IMG/VR virus record: IMGVR_UViG_3300044691_000355
Location: 62,001 to 126,000 of that record
Length of the DNA stretch: 64,000 nt
DNA from: a virus
Strand: one strand, 5' to 3'
The notes below the pieces were generated by a model that was not told where the DNA came from, made no database searches, and worked only from the letters and a program-made list of their open reading frames with translations. Shown one piece after another: positions 15,098 through 23,490 of this stretch (position 1 is its first letter; every line of letters begins with the position of its first letter). A program made the translations under genes and the position numbers.

Positions 15098-15907
15098 ATG
15101 GCGCATAACTCCACAGTGCCCGAATGTCTCAGCGACTGGTCTAAGCACCAATGGGAAAATTCCTCCAACCCGAATCACAAGCATATCTGCAAGCTGTGCG
15201 GCACTTACGAATTGAAGCCCGTAAGGACTTGGGAAGCGAGTCTCGAAGCATGCGCTAGTAGCGTGACCGTCAAGCCGGGCGATACCGTCGAAGCTGTGCT
15301 TGAGTTCACCGAAGGTGATTGCGTCGCCAAGGTCGTGGGAATCAGTGTTAAAGAACAGCGGGCGCCTAAAACCGTGGCAACGCCTGAGCGATTGAAGCTC
15401 GAACAGCAGGCCGAAGCGCTGTACGAGTTCTATCGCAAAGAGCATCAGGGCACGTGCCCTGACGTTCCGTGGATTGGCCTGTTTGGCGATACGCAGGAAA
15501 TGTGGATAAAGGAAGCTGAGAAGGCGAATAAGCTGTCGATAAGCGATGACGCGGCGGCGGAAGCGGATATCAGACGCGGCGAACAGACCTTACGCTATCA
15601 CCTTAAATTCGGCGTGGATGAATATGAGCAGGTATCGCGTTCGGCTTACGAGTACGCGCTTGCCTACATCGCAACTTTAGAATCGACGTTGCGCAAAGAA
15701 TGGCAGTCGATTCAGACCGCGCCGAAAGATCAAACAGACGTGCTGGTTTGGCTGCGCGGCAATCGCTCTGAGCAATTCAACGAGCGCGCCATGGTATGCC
15801 GCCACGATGGCTATTCTGGCTGGTGCATCCCAGGAGTCGGCGGCTTGTCGGCGTCGCATTGGATGGCTGCTCCGTGCGCGCCAGACGCAGCGGTTAAGCA
15901 GCCGTGA
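15098..15907 (+). CDS. Phage protein with C-terminal DUF551-like domain
   Basis: 269 residues. The N-terminal region has an HICKLC zinc-like pair (H-x2-C-x2-C) and a small beta segment. The middle is helical (TPERLKLEQQAEALYEFYRK). The last 65 residues fit DUF551: WQSIQTAPKDQTDVLVWLRG, then GYSGWCIPG and SASHWMAAP. DUF551 is common in phage early regions and its role is unknown. Confidence 0.65.
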   Translation: MAHNSTVPECLSDWSKHQWENSSNPNHKHICKLCGTYELKPVRTWEASLEACASSVTVKPGDTVEAVLEFTEGDCVAKVVGISVKEQRAPKTVATPERLKLEQQAEALYEFYRKEHQGTCPDVPWIGLFGDTQEMWIKEAEKANKLSISDDAAAEADIRRGEQTLRYHLKFGVDEYEQVSRSAYEYALAYIATLESTLRKEWQSIQTAPKDQTDVLVWLRGNRSEQFNERAMVCRHDGYSGWCIPGVGGLSASHWMAAPCAPDAAVKQP

Positions 15908-16212
15908 GCGAAGACATCGAGAAACTTAGAGCGTTCGCCGAAGCGTTGGCCGCTCCTGAAAAGCTATCGCGACTTTTCACAGCGGTTTGCAATGAGAACG
16001 CCGAGCTGAAACGCCTGTTGGTTGCCGCCATCGAGCACTTGAATTTTTGCGTGCGTGGCTATGAGCGTGGATATCCCAAGTTTAAGGATTCCTGCACGCG
16101 CGAGGTAATCAAACACTGGGAAGTTGAGGCGAGAAAATTGGCTCCGAAAGATTCGAGTCACGTTATTCTCGAAGACTGCGCTGGCGATACAGGAGCGGGT
16201 CATGCCGATTGA
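15904..16212 (+). CDS. Hypothetical phage protein
   Basis: 102 residues from GTG 15904, overlapping the preceding stop. It is helical (IEKLRAFAEALAAPEKLSRL). The function is unknown; it is coupled to the next small gene by an 11-bp overlap. Confidence 0.5.
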   Translation: MSEDIEKLRAFAEALAAPEKLSRLFTAVCNENAELKRLLVAAIEHLNFCVRGYERGYPKFKDSCTREVIKHWEVEARKLAPKDSSHVILEDCAGDTGAGHAD

Positions 16213-16384
16213 CAATGCTGCTTTTACGAAGTGGCTGACTGAGTTTGAGGCTGCTCTGATTGAGAGTGGTATGCCGGAACCGCAGGCCAAGCGCTTCCGC
16301 GGCGAGTACTTCAACGACGCACTGGCGCATTTCGCAGCGGGCGACAGTCCATCCGATGCCGCCGTCAAACAACTGCTTGGTTAA
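16202..16384 (+). CDS. Small helical phage protein
   Basis: 60 residues from ATG 16202, preceded by GGAGCGGGTC. Two or three amphipathic helices (FTKWLTEFEAALIESGMPEP; ALAHFAAGDSPSDAAVKQLL). No family recognised. Confidence 0.5.
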   Translation: MPIDNAAFTKWLTEFEAALIESGMPEPQAKRFRGEYFNDALAHFAAGDSPSDAAVKQLLG

Positions 16385-16399
16385 CGACGCAGGCAGCAA

Positions 16400-16597
16400 A
16401 TGACCCAAGTCCATCAATGCGGTTGCTATCACTGCGCGAGCGGCAGGACCGATCCAACCTCAGGATGGCCAGAGACCATGACTCGCATGATCGTATGCGC
16501 GACCTGCGGCAACAAGCGGTGTCCTAAATCAACTCACCACAAAAACGCCTGCACCAATTCTAACGATGCAGGTCAACCGGGAAGTCGATACGCATGA
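16400..16597 (+). CDS. Small cysteine-rich protein, probably zinc binding
   Basis: 65 residues with CGCYHC, CATC and C/H residues near NKRCPKSTHHKNAC. Two zinc knuckles are likely. ATG 16400 follows GGCAGCAA. The function is unknown. Confidence 0.5.
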   Translation: MTQVHQCGCYHCASGRTDPTSGWPETMTRMIVCATCGNKRCPKSTHHKNACTNSNDAGQPGSRYA

Positions 16598-16797
16598 CCG
16601 ACGAAGAGGCATTTTTTGAGGTTTGGTTCCAACTTTACCGGCGCGACCAGTGGAAGATATCTCGACCGGATCGGGCCAACGAGCCGCCTAGCGAAGCCTT
16701 TTGCATGGGGCTGCGCGGGCATTACCTTACTGGTTGGCTGGCCCGCGCGTCGCTACACGTGACACAAGCAGAACGAGCTATCCCCAAGGCTTCTTGA
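16594..16797 (+). CDS. Hypothetical phage protein
   Basis: 67 residues, the last gene of this + strand cassette; ATGA overlap upstream. Its final 20 bases overlap the end of the - strand late operon, so the two converge with no terminator between them. Confidence 0.5.
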   Translation: MTDEEAFFEVWFQLYRRDQWKISRPDRANEPPSEAFCMGLRGHYLTGWLARASLHVTQAERAIPKAS

Positions 16798-17029
16798 ATA
16801 TCCGCAGGATATTTGATGCGGTCGTGTCGGTCTCTTCGACCTGCACGCCTGTCTGACGCGCATCGATCGGCTGGGTTCTGTCGAAGTTCGGCATGCGCTG
16901 TTGAGTAGGCGGCGGATTCGGCGCGGCTTTCTTGGACTGATAGTCAAACCAATCCTGCGACGTCACGGAGCTGGGCCGCGCCCTGGCATCCCTGACTGAA
17001 GTCCTGCGGTTCGTGGCGATGGGTTTCAT
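16778..17029 (-). CDS. Hypothetical protein at the end of the late operon
   Basis: 83 residues, hydrophilic and apparently disordered (SKKAAPNPPPTQQRMPNFDR). Its start overlaps the previous stop. It is the last late gene, after the lysis block. The function is unknown. Confidence 0.5.
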   Translation of the reverse strand: MKPIATNRRTSVRDARARPSSVTSQDWFDYQSKKAAPNPPPTQQRMPNFDRTQPIDARQTGVQVEETDTTASNILRIFKKPWG

Positions 17030-17271
17030 GCGGCGGCCTTGCGCGCCACGCTACGCATTTCGATCGGCCTACCGAAACAGCGGGCAAAGGCTTGGCCGTA
17101 ATCCATGCCGCTATCGCGGAACGGCGCGCGCACGAGTTTGCCTGCATAGATCGCGACGCGGATGCGTTCGCTGCGATCGATTAGGCTCAAGCCTGTTAGG
17201 CAGCCGCCGACAGAGAATTCCCTGATGAAGTCTATCTCCAGATCGCGGTCAATATGCGTGAGGCGGATCAT
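17026..17271 (-). CDS. Hypothetical late protein
   Basis: 81 residues from ATG 17271, which overlaps the stop of the 53-residue gene upstream. The longer frame to 17442 would cover that gene. Beta-strand pattern (LEIDFIREFSVGGCLTGLSL). The function is unknown. Confidence 0.45.
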   Translation of the reverse strand: MIRLTHIDRDLEIDFIREFSVGGCLTGLSLIDRSERIRVAIYAGKLVRAPFRDSGMDYGQAFARCFGRPIEMRSVARKAAA

Positions 17272-17429
17272 GCAGCCAGCCGTCGCATGGGTTCCGGCAG
17301 ATAGGCGCGCGGCGGCACTACCTGCGTTCGCGCCGCATAGATGGCCTCGATACGCGCATACCAACGGGCAACTTCCGCGGCGCTCAAATAGCATATGTGG
17401 TAGCGCGTCGAGCGCTCGCGCGCATTCAA
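17268..17429 (-). CDS. Small hypothetical late protein (TTG start)
   Basis: 53 residues, starting at TTG 17429 inside the spanin stop (TTGA) and ending in the next ATG (ATGA). It reads as a soluble protein (YHICYLSAAEVARWYARIEA), unlike the Cys/Gly-rich alternative frame over the same bases. The start codon is inferred from coupling. Confidence 0.45.
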   Translation of the reverse strand: MNARERSTRYHICYLSAAEVARWYARIEAIYAARTQVVPPRAYLPEPMRRLAA

Positions 17430-17926
17430 GACTTGCCGCCACACAGCTTGTACTGGGCCTCGAGCAAACTATGGAGGTAGGTTACTTCGGCGTCGGCGTT
17501 GTGTCCGGACTGCACGTCGGATCGCTCAATGGCCTTCCAGTCAGGTTGCACCACGCTTGGCGTCTCTGGAGTTCGTAGGACGGCGGCTGGAGCGCTCGGG
17601 CTGGAATGGCTTCGGGCAGCGGGCACGGCGCTTGGACAAGCCTGGGGCTGCACGCTTGGAGGCAGGGAAGGCAAAGCGCCAATAGGATCTGATAGGGACG
17701 CATCAAGTTTAGCTCCTGCTTTCTTGTCGTCGGCCGATTGCGTGGCCTCGACCTGGGTGTTATGAACTTCCGCCTTGGCGACGACGGTCGCATCGGCCTT
17801 TTCGATCTTCTGCTCCCCCACCGATCGCTCGTGGAGCGTGTATACGCCAAATGCCGCCAGCAGCACCGCTACCGCGGCGATCTTGATGTACGTGAGGTAC
17901 GGATTGATCAGCGTTGCAATGCTCAT
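17426..17926 (-). CDS. Rz: Rz-like inner-membrane spanin
   Basis: 166 residues. One N-terminal transmembrane helix (about 14-30, IKIAAVAVLLAAFGVYTL) is followed by a charged periplasmic region, the layout of an i-spanin. It joins the inner and outer membranes with its partner to complete Gram-negative lysis. The partner Rz1 is embedded in it in another frame (17482-17703). The Pro/Ser-rich centre coincides with that overlap. Confidence 0.75.
   Translation of the reverse strand: MSIATLINPYLTYIKIAAVAVLLAAFGVYTLHERSVGEQKIEKADATVVAKAEVHNTQVEATQSADDKKAGAKLDASLSDPIGALPSLPPSVQPQACPSAVPAARSHSSPSAPAAVLRTPETPSVVQPDWKAIERSDVQSGHNADAEVTYLHSLLEAQYKLCGGKS
17482..17703 (-). CDS. Rz1: Rz1-like outer-membrane spanin lipoprotein, nested in Rz
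   Basis: 73 residues from ATG 17703. MRPYQILLALCLPCLQAC is a lipoprotein signal with the lipobox cysteine at residue 18, followed by a Pro-rich mature part, as in o-spanins. It lies wholly inside the Rz gene in a different frame, the nested arrangement known from lambda-like phages. The longer open frame to 17850 is Arg-rich and is not part of the gene. Confidence 0.75.
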   Translation of the reverse strand: MRPYQILLALCLPCLQACSPRLVQAPCPLPEAIPARALQPPSYELQRRQAWCNLTGRPLSDPTCSPDTTPTPK

Positions 17927-18282
17927 TGCGTGTCGTCCTTCAATTTAGCCTTCGGCGCATCCTTCGGCGGGTTGACGATTTTGATGAGCATCTTGACCAT
18001 GCTGTCATACAGCCCGAACAGGCCATACAGCAGCCCCTTATTCATCTCAGTCTCGTGGGCGAGGCTGCCAAACGTGTTGGTGACATGCTGCCGGGTCATC
18101 TCTTGCTGGTCGGCGACGATTTTGTGAAGCGCGCCGACATCTCCCTGCGGAATGCCGCCGATGTGCGCGCCTAGCCTATCGATGTGGTGCTTGTACCAAA
18201 ACAGCCCCACCAGCAGGCATAGCAACAGGAAGACGCTCAAGCCTGAAAGCCAGAGTGTCAATTCTGCGTGGTCTGTCATCAT
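17923..18282 (-). CDS. Membrane-anchored lysis-region protein
   Basis: 119 residues from ATG 18282. There is one N-terminal transmembrane helix (LTLWLSGLSVFLLLCLLVGL), then a long helical tail. It lies between the spanins and another membrane protein; a holin or antiholin accessory role is possible but unproven. Confidence 0.55.
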   Translation of the reverse strand: MMTDHAELTLWLSGLSVFLLLCLLVGLFWYKHHIDRLGAHIGGIPQGDVGALHKIVADQQEMTRQHVTNTFGSLAHETEMNKGLLYGLFGLYDSMVKMLIKIVNPPKDAPKAKLKDDTQ

Positions 18283-18653
18283 CGGCGTCTCCTTCCTGCT
18301 TCGTATTCTATTTTTTCGCGCCACTCACGCTGGCGGTCAACCTCTGTTTTGATGGTGTCCACTGAGCCATTCATGACGGCCTGCCCGGTAACGAGCTGCT
18401 GCAACAGTTCGTCGGTTTTCTGTTCATGCGCTTGCTGCTGAGCGGATAACTCTTGAAGGTGCGCAATGTTCTTTTGCGTCCCCACCCACGCCGTGACGGC
18501 AAACACGAGCATCCCGCCAGTGCCGACAATGGCGCCCCACGCAGCCGCAGGGGTGAGGCGGTCCCTGACGATCCTAGGCAGCCAGGCGAGGCCTGGAGCG
18601 TAGCGTTGGACCGCCGCGGTGGCGCCAAAGTCGTGCTCGCCATTCTCACTCAC
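18279..18653 (-). CDS. Membrane protein with coiled coil (holin/antiholin candidate)
   Basis: 124 residues from GTG 18653, preceded by GAGGGCGGCC. The transmembrane segment at about 37-57 (AAWGAIVGTGGMLVFAVTAW) is followed by a coiled coil (LQELSAQQQAHEQKTDELLQ). This resembles small phage proteins found with endolysins. The exact role is undetermined. Confidence 0.55.
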   Translation of the reverse strand: MSENGEHDFGATAAVQRYAPGLAWLPRIVRDRLTPAAAWGAIVGTGGMLVFAVTAWVGTQKNIAHLQELSAQQQAHEQKTDELLQQLVTGQAVMNGSVDTIKTEVDRQREWREKIEYEAGRRRR

Positions 18654-18678
18654 GGCCGCCCTCGATCGCTGCGCGCCG

Positions 18679-18930
18679 TTACGCGGCTGGCGGTTGAGCG
18701 GCTTGGATCTGCTTTGCCTTTTTCCCCGTAAACCAGCCGCGCAGAATCACCAGCCCGAACAACGCAATCCCGATCTTTGGCGCCCACTGCTGGCCCAGGT
18801 ACGTCTGCGCCGCATCCCGTATCGGCGCGGGGTCCATCAGCGCGACCGTCATGGTGCCGCCGCCGAGTGCGCCCAGTGCTTTGGTGAGGTGATCGGCAAT
18901 ATATCGGTAGACAGTTTTCAGCGCATTCAT
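18679..18930 (-). CDS. Holin-like membrane protein
   Basis: 83 residues from ATG 18930. A hydrophobic Gly/Ala-rich segment (LGALGGGTMTVALM) and a second helix (IGIALFGLVILRGWFTG) are followed by a short charged tail. Position next to the endolysin gene makes it the best holin candidate here. Bases 18931-18996 contain no gene. Confidence 0.55.
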   Translation of the reverse strand: MNALKTVYRYIADHLTKALGALGGGTMTVALMDPAPIRDAAQTYLGQQWAPKIGIALFGLVILRGWFTGKKAKQIQAAQPPAA

Positions 18931-18996
18931 GGAACACCGCAAGTGAGAACGACGCTGCGTTATAGCGTCCCGCGACGTGTGTTGCCATGCCGTGGT

Positions 18997-19548
18997 TCAC
19001 GCAATCGCCTCGACGAATTGCGCGATTCTGTTGGCCCATCCCAAGGCGTTGTCGGCCTGCAATTCAAAGCCCGCCAGCTTTGCCAGCGCCAGTTTGGCGT
19101 CATGCGTCACCAGCGCGCCGTAGAGGCGGATCCGCGCACCGCACACCAGCATGCGCAGCGCCAAAGGGTCATGAGAATTGATCGCCGACAGCGAGACAGG
19201 GCCCAAATGGCCATCGGGAAATACGCCAACCGCACGCTGCACCATCTTGGACGCCTCTTCCTGGCTATGCTGGACCCCGGCATCGACCACCAGCGCCTGC
19301 AGGTTGTGGTCCGTAATCTGGCCGAACCCTGGCGCGTCGACGTACATGTGCTGGTAGATGCTGCGCGCCGTCTGTGGGTCCAGCTTCCTGAGGTCGTCCA
19401 CCGACGTAGCCGCTGGCGCACGGTAGGCGCGTAGCGTCGCGAGCGTGATGCCGCAGCACGTGGGACCCCCTTTGTCGTCCGGCCGGTCGGTGAACTTCAC
19501 GCCTTCGGCAACCAGGATCGCGTCGATGATGTCGCTGGCCAGGATCAC
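18997..19548 (-). CDS. GH108-type endolysin
   Basis: 183 residues from GTG 19548, which overlaps the upstream stop (GTGA). Residues 15-40 (VAEGVKFTDRPDDKGGPTCC then GIT) carry the catalytic Glu and the D-x-G-G-x-T signature of glycosyl hydrolase family 108. The rest, about 75-180, fits the peptidoglycan-binding domain usual in this family. There is no signal peptide, so a holin is needed for export. The open frame extends to 19656 but that part is antisense-like filler. Confidence 0.8.
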   Translation of the reverse strand: MILASDIIDAILVAEGVKFTDRPDDKGGPTCCGITLATLRAYRAPAATSVDDLRKLDPQTARSIYQHMYVDAPGFGQITDHNLQALVVDAGVQHSQEEASKMVQRAVGVFPDGHLGPVSLSAINSHDPLALRMLVCGARIRLYGALVTHDAKLALAKLAGFELQADNALGWANRIAQFVEAIA

Positions 19549-19736
19549 GCGTGCGGTCCACGAATCACGTACCCAAGCAGCGTTCCGATGAGTAGCCCAA
19601 CTGCCAGCGCTATGCATACGAGCACGATCGCTTCCTCGCGATTCGCCGCGAACCACAGTTTTGCTTTCGACGTTTGCTTGTCGAGTTCGGCTTTGGCCGC
19701 TGCCTCAGCCTTTTTTTCCAAGTCAGATAAGCCCAT
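19545..19736 (-). CDS. Small membrane protein upstream of the endolysin
   Basis: 63 residues: an Ala/Lys-rich helix (LEKKAEAAAKAELDKQTSKA) and a C-terminal transmembrane segment (EAIVLVCIALAVGLLIGTLL). Translationally coupled to the endolysin. A holin or pinholin-like role is possible. Confidence 0.5.
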   Translation of the reverse strand: MGLSDLEKKAEAAAKAELDKQTSKAKLWFAANREEAIVLVCIALAVGLLIGTLLGYVIRGPHA

Positions 19737-19737
19737 T

Positions 19738-19899
19738 TTACAATCTCCCTGCGAGTAACAAAATTATCAGGATCAGCAGCAATAGCCCACCGCCGCAGAA
19801 TCCATAGGTATGCGGGTAAAATCCGCCGAAGCCGCCCGCAAGAATGAGCACGATCAGCACGATCAGCACAATGGTGAGTGCGCTTGTTCTGATTTTCAC
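19738..19899 (-). CDS. DUF3309-like hydrophobic peptide
   Basis: 53 residues from GTG 19899, with AAGGAG 8 bp upstream. Two hydrophobic runs (TIVLIVLIVLILAGG and GGGLLLLILIILLLAGR) surround a Gly/Tyr/Pro centre (FGGFYPHTYGFCG). This is the pattern of DUF3309-type proteins, whose role is unknown. Confidence 0.55.
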   Translation of the reverse strand: MKIRTSALTIVLIVLIVLILAGGFGGFYPHTYGFCGGGLLLLILIILLLAGRL

Positions 19900-19911
19900 G
19901 GTAAGTTCTCC

Positions 19912-20076
19912 TTATATAAAAAATGGGAACAAAAACGCCACCACCACGGAGGCGTAGCCTAGCGAATCCCAATTAGGTGTAGTGCGTGGCGCTGCAAATG
20001 CAAACCTAAAACCGTTGAACAAGAAAAACACGAACGCGAGAACCAAGAAACCATTATGAACATAGGTCGTATGCAT
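19912..20076 (-). CDS. Small membrane protein
   Basis: 54 residues from ATG 20076, preceded by AAGGAGAATTCC. Two hydrophobic segments (FLVLAFVFFLFNGFRFAFA and YASVVVAFLFPFFI). It is transcribed between the tail fibres and the lysis block; role unknown. Confidence 0.5.
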   Translation of the reverse strand: MHTTYVHNGFLVLAFVFFLFNGFRFAFAAPRTTPNWDSLGYASVVVAFLFPFFI

Positions 20077-20086
20077 GGAATTCTCC

Positions 20087-20929
20087 TTACGTTGCCGTGA
20101 AAACAATCGACTGTGAGGCGCCTCCCGCACCAGCCGCCTGGATGACGCCCATCGTGCGCAGCTGCGACTTTCTCCGGAACAGCTGCAGGCGGTCCTGGTA
20201 GAGGCTCAGGATCTCGCCAGGGGTTAGCATGCGACGCCAGATGGCGATTATCTCGACCTGCTCTGTCAACGATACCGCGCCGCTCATGCCGGACTGATTG
20301 CCGCCGAGATAGAGCGTCTGCGCGGCGTCGGACCCCTGAATGCCGGAACCGGCGGACAGGGTTATAGAAGATGCCTGTCGGCCATTGATGTAGGGAATGC
20401 CGCAGCCAGCCGTGGCGGTGTCAGTGCCGTCATTGACTACGCATGCGTGAACCACTTCGCCGGTTACACCGGCGAGACTCGTCGCACACAGCCAGTTAGA
20501 GGCAGCATGTTCTTTTCGTAGCCGTATCGCGGCGCCGCTGATATCAAAATCCCAACCCGCGTTGACCGAGTTGTTATCGTTGCGCGCGGCCAAAGGGCCT
20601 GACTGAGTATTGTACTTAAACACGGCATAGGCAGTCATCGGCGCATTGCGCCCAATGTCCACGTTCTGCGAATTGGCGCCCAGGGCGATGTAGCTCGCCG
20701 TAGCGCTCGCGCCACCGTTGAACTTCATAACGCGCCCACCGCCAGCGCCGCCAGCGTTAACCGCCATAAAGTCCTGCGTCGGTGGCGTTGTCCCGGAGAG
20801 CACGCCGAAAGCGCCGCTGATCAGCTCGCGGTTGCCTGCACCGTGCCACAAGATCGCAAGCTGGTCACAGATAGGACTCGCTCGATCGAACCAGAAGGGT
20901 GAGAAAGAATCGCGTTGTAAGCCGCGCAT
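20087..20929 (-). CDS. LamG/concanavalin-like tail protein
   Basis: 280 residues. The core (about 70-250) has the strand pattern of a LamG-type jelly roll: MTAYAVFKYN, WDFDISGAAIRLR, GYIN-like turns, and VEIIAIWRRMLTPGEILSLY at its end. This fold binds glycans. It is the last of a series of tail proteins, so a receptor-binding role is likely. Confidence 0.6.
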   Translation of the reverse strand: MRGLQRDSFSPFWFDRASPICDQLAILWHGAGNRELISGAFGVLSGTTPPTQDFMAVNAGGAGGGRVMKFNGGASATASYIALGANSQNVDIGRNAPMTAYAVFKYNTQSGPLAARNDNNSVNAGWDFDISGAAIRLRKEHAASNWLCATSLAGVTGEVVHACVVNDGTDTATAGCGIPYINGRQASSITLSAGSGIQGSDAAQTLYLGGNQSGMSGAVSLTEQVEIIAIWRRMLTPGEILSLYQDRLQLFRRKSQLRTMGVIQAAGAGGASQSIVFTAT

Positions 20930-20932
20930 CGC

Positions 20933-21397
20933 TTAGCCCACCGTGCCCCAAACTTCGGTCGTCGTGCAGCTATTGCCGCTCCCTGATAAGGCCGCGCCAG
21001 AGTCGTTCTTAACTACAATCTTGAAGTACGGTGGTGGCGTACCGCCAAAAGCCGCGGCAACAGAAAACTGTCGGCGCACTAACTCTGAGTTGTTCGGGCA
21101 AGGCATCACGCCGAGTACCTGCATCATCGTATCGTGCGTCGTGTCGGTGACGCCGGAATTCGCGGTGTCGTAATTAGTGCCGTCGCGACTGCCGATGATA
21201 AAGATAATGATCTGCTTGTTGCCGGCAACCGTGCCGACGGTAACGCCCAACTCGAGGATCACGTCCAGCGGATTATCAGTGCTGATCTGAAATGCGCTAC
21301 TGGTCGCATAGTTTGGACCTGCCGCCAGCGAATTGAGCGTGATCGTCAACGCCGCCGCCACGCTGTTATAACTAGCTTTTACTGCACTGCTTGGCAT
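20933..21397 (-). CDS. Hypothetical virion-associated protein
   Basis: 154 residues, a single beta-rich domain (VAAALTITLNSLAAGPNYAT; VILELGVTVGTVAGNKQIII). It is placed between tail-fibre genes and separated by only 3 bp from the LamG-like gene. A minor tail or fibre-associated protein is likely. Confidence 0.5.
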   Translation of the reverse strand: MPSSAVKASYNSVAAALTITLNSLAAGPNYATSSAFQISTDNPLDVILELGVTVGTVAGNKQIIIFIIGSRDGTNYDTANSGVTDTTHDTMMQVLGVMPCPNNSELVRRQFSVAAAFGGTPPPYFKIVVKNDSGAALSGSGNSCTTTEVWGTVG

Positions 21398-21421
21398 AAA
21401 TAAAACCTCTTTAAATGATGA

Positions 21422-22975
21422 TTACCGTGTTCCAGCGAAGGCCCAGCCCATATTGTCGGCCGTCACATCTGGCGTCGCTGGCAACACAAGGTCGAACGTA
21501 TCGCCTGCAGCAAAGGTTTTCGACGTGCCGCCGCTCGTCACGAACGTTGCCACGCTACCGCCGATGGCGAAAGTGGCCGTGCCGATCGACGAGCCATTTT
21601 TCTGCACGTCAACAGCGAGCGAGGCGGTTGCCGTCGTGCCGCGTAACTTCATGTAGCAACCTGCGAAGTTCGCCGCAAACGTCACCGCTTGCAAGATGGG
21701 AACCGACATGATGACTTTACTTGCCGCCGCGGTCGGCATTCCTGAAAAGAAACCACTTGGTGCATACGGCGCGCTCACCCACAGCGGATCTGCGCCAGTT
21801 CCCTGCGTTTGCAGGAACTGCCCTTGCGTACCAGCAGCGAGCGCAGCCCACGCCGAGGCGCCGCGATAGAGCGTCATGCCGCGCGTCGAGCCTAAGATGT
21901 GATCGAGGATCGCGGTCAGTGTGCCGGCGGCGGCGGCCGCGGAACCGCCTGACACATTGGCAAGAATCGTGCTGTCAGCTTGTGCCGCAAGCGTAGGATT
22001 TGGGTACGTCCCCGCCAATGCGCCACCCGCCGCGCCACTCGGTGCCGCGCCCGTGATGGCAACAGACGCCGCAGCCGTTAAACGCCCTGCCGCGTTGACC
22101 GTGAACTGCCCGACGTGCGTGCCGTCGCCATAGGAGGCGGCGGTTACAGTGGTTGCTGCCAGCGTGGGGTTAGGGTAGGTGCCGGTGAGCTCACCGCCTG
22201 CTGACCCGCTCGGGGCTGCTCCAGTAATCGCTACAGAAGCTGCGGCGGTCAGTCGTCCATCGGCGTCGACCGTGAATTGACCGGTGTGGGTTCCGTCTCC
22301 GTAACTGCCCGCCGTGACTGCGGTAGCCGGTAGATCCGCCGCAACCAGTGACCGAAATGCCGGTGTGGCAGAGGCGCCGGTAGTAGGCCCTGCGTAAATC
22401 TTATTGGCAGTCTGATTGCCGGTGACGCCGACAATCAACGTCTCATCGGCTTCGAGACGATCATCGAGCGAATCGTAAGTGGCGCTCAACGCAGTGCTCG
22501 ATTGCGCGTCTTCCCAATCCTGGTAACTCCACACGATCGGCGCTATCGCAGTGATCGCGCCAAATGCCGTGCCGGTCCATACGACGGAATACAGCGCCAA
22601 TATTGATGTCGCTTGAATGGACGGCGAACCGACCGCATCGACTCCGATGTAATAAGTGCCAGCCGCCTGGCCGCTGAAATTAATATCTGTCGTGCTGAAT
22701 TTATTGACGATCTTGCCAAGGTCTGGACGCCACACATAGCCTGCCTGCAATGTCATGATCGTGGTGGCAGTCGTTTGAGCGTAGCTGTTTGAACCGATAA
22801 ATGCGGTTTGTATGCCGAACAGTGCATTCAAATATGGACCGGGACTGGCGCCTGTGACTGAGATCGCCATCTGTAGCGCGTTGATCGACAACCGCAAAGC
22901 GGCATTGTTGGCGTCGTGCTTGGCAATATAGTTGATGTCACCATTGGCAAAGTCTTGGAGCACGATATCCGTCAT
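21422..22975 (-). CDS. Tail fibre with tandem repeats
   Basis: 517 residues. The N-terminal part (about 1-190) would attach to the tail. Residues about 220-340 contain a tandem repeat: SYGDGTHxGQFTV..[20 protein letters not shown] followed by GTYPNPTLA, twice, with a partial third. Such repeats form fibrous shafts in phage tail fibres. The end is a globular beta domain, presumably the receptor-binding tip. Confidence 0.7.
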   Translation of the reverse strand: MTDIVLQDFANGDINYIAKHDANNAALRLSINALQMAISVTGASPGPYLNALFGIQTAFIGSNSYAQTTATTIMTLQAGYVWRPDLGKIVNKFSTTDINFSGQAAGTYYIGVDAVGSPSIQATSILALYSVVWTGTAFGAITAIAPIVWSYQDWEDAQSSTALSATYDSLDDRLEADETLIVGVTGNQTANKIYAGPTTGASATPAFRSLVAADLPATAVTAGSYGDGTHTGQFTVDADGRLTAAASVAITGAAPSGSAGGELTGTYPNPTLAATTVTAASYGDGTHVGQFTVNAAGRLTAAASVAITGAAPSGAAGGALAGTYPNPTLAAQADSTILANVSGGSAAAAAGTLTAILDHILGSTRGMTLYRGASAWAALAAGTQGQFLQTQGTGADPLWVSAPYAPSGFFSGMPTAAASKVIMSVPILQAVTFAANFAGCYMKLRGTTATASLAVDVQKNGSSIGTATFAIGGSVATFVTSGGTSKTFAAGDTFDLVLPATPDVTADNMGWAFAGTR

Positions 22976-23490
22976 GAGGTAATTTCCTTGAGTACGCCGC
23001 CTTGAAATAAGCCGACAGCCCCGTAGGGGATGATTCCGTAAGTGCCGTAAATCATGAGTTCGCCGTAGGTGAGCGGTCGCGCCACGAGCGAAAGGTCTTG
23101 AATCGTGCCGAAAGCGAAGGTGTCTAGGTTCACTGTGAACCGCGTATAGGTACCCGGCATCTCACTTGAGAAGCCCACCACCTGATAGAAGCCGTTGGCC
23201 GTGCGCCTCAAAGTCACCGCGCTCCCGGCATCAGCAAAAATCAAGTCGCGGTTATTGCGAGCGATCTGCACATTGCGCAGAATCGCATCGAGCCCAACCC
23301 CTTCTGTGGTGATGGGATTTCCGAGACTGTCAAACCCAGCCGGAGGTTGTAACCCGATATCCACGTCAACGACGTACACGACGTTAGTGCCATCCGTGGT
23401 CAGCAGCGCAGGTCGCGACAGCACCTTGCCCTGAATCTCCGTGGCCGACTCGGTGATCTGGTTTTGGGTCAGGTAGGTGAGAACTGACAT
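22972..23490 (-). CDS. Tail/baseplate protein
   Basis: 172 residues, overlapping the fibre start by 4 bp. Beta-rich; [20 protein letters not shown] and a short repetitive end. Probably a connector between tail tip and fibres. No named family recognised. Confidence 0.5.
   Translation of the reverse strand: MSVLTYLTQNQITESATEIQGKVLSRPALLTTDGTNVVYVVDVDIGLQPPAGFDSLGNPITTEGVGLDAILRNVQIARNNRDLIFADAGSAVTLRRTANGFYQVVGFSSEMPGTYTRFTVNLDTFAFGTIQDLSLVARPLTYGELMIYGTYGIIPYGAVGLFQGGVLKEITS

Noticed and set aside
18619-19434. 271-residue + strand frame opposite the endolysin
   Set aside because: Arg/His-rich with no domain; the - strand endolysin has clear catalytic motifs.
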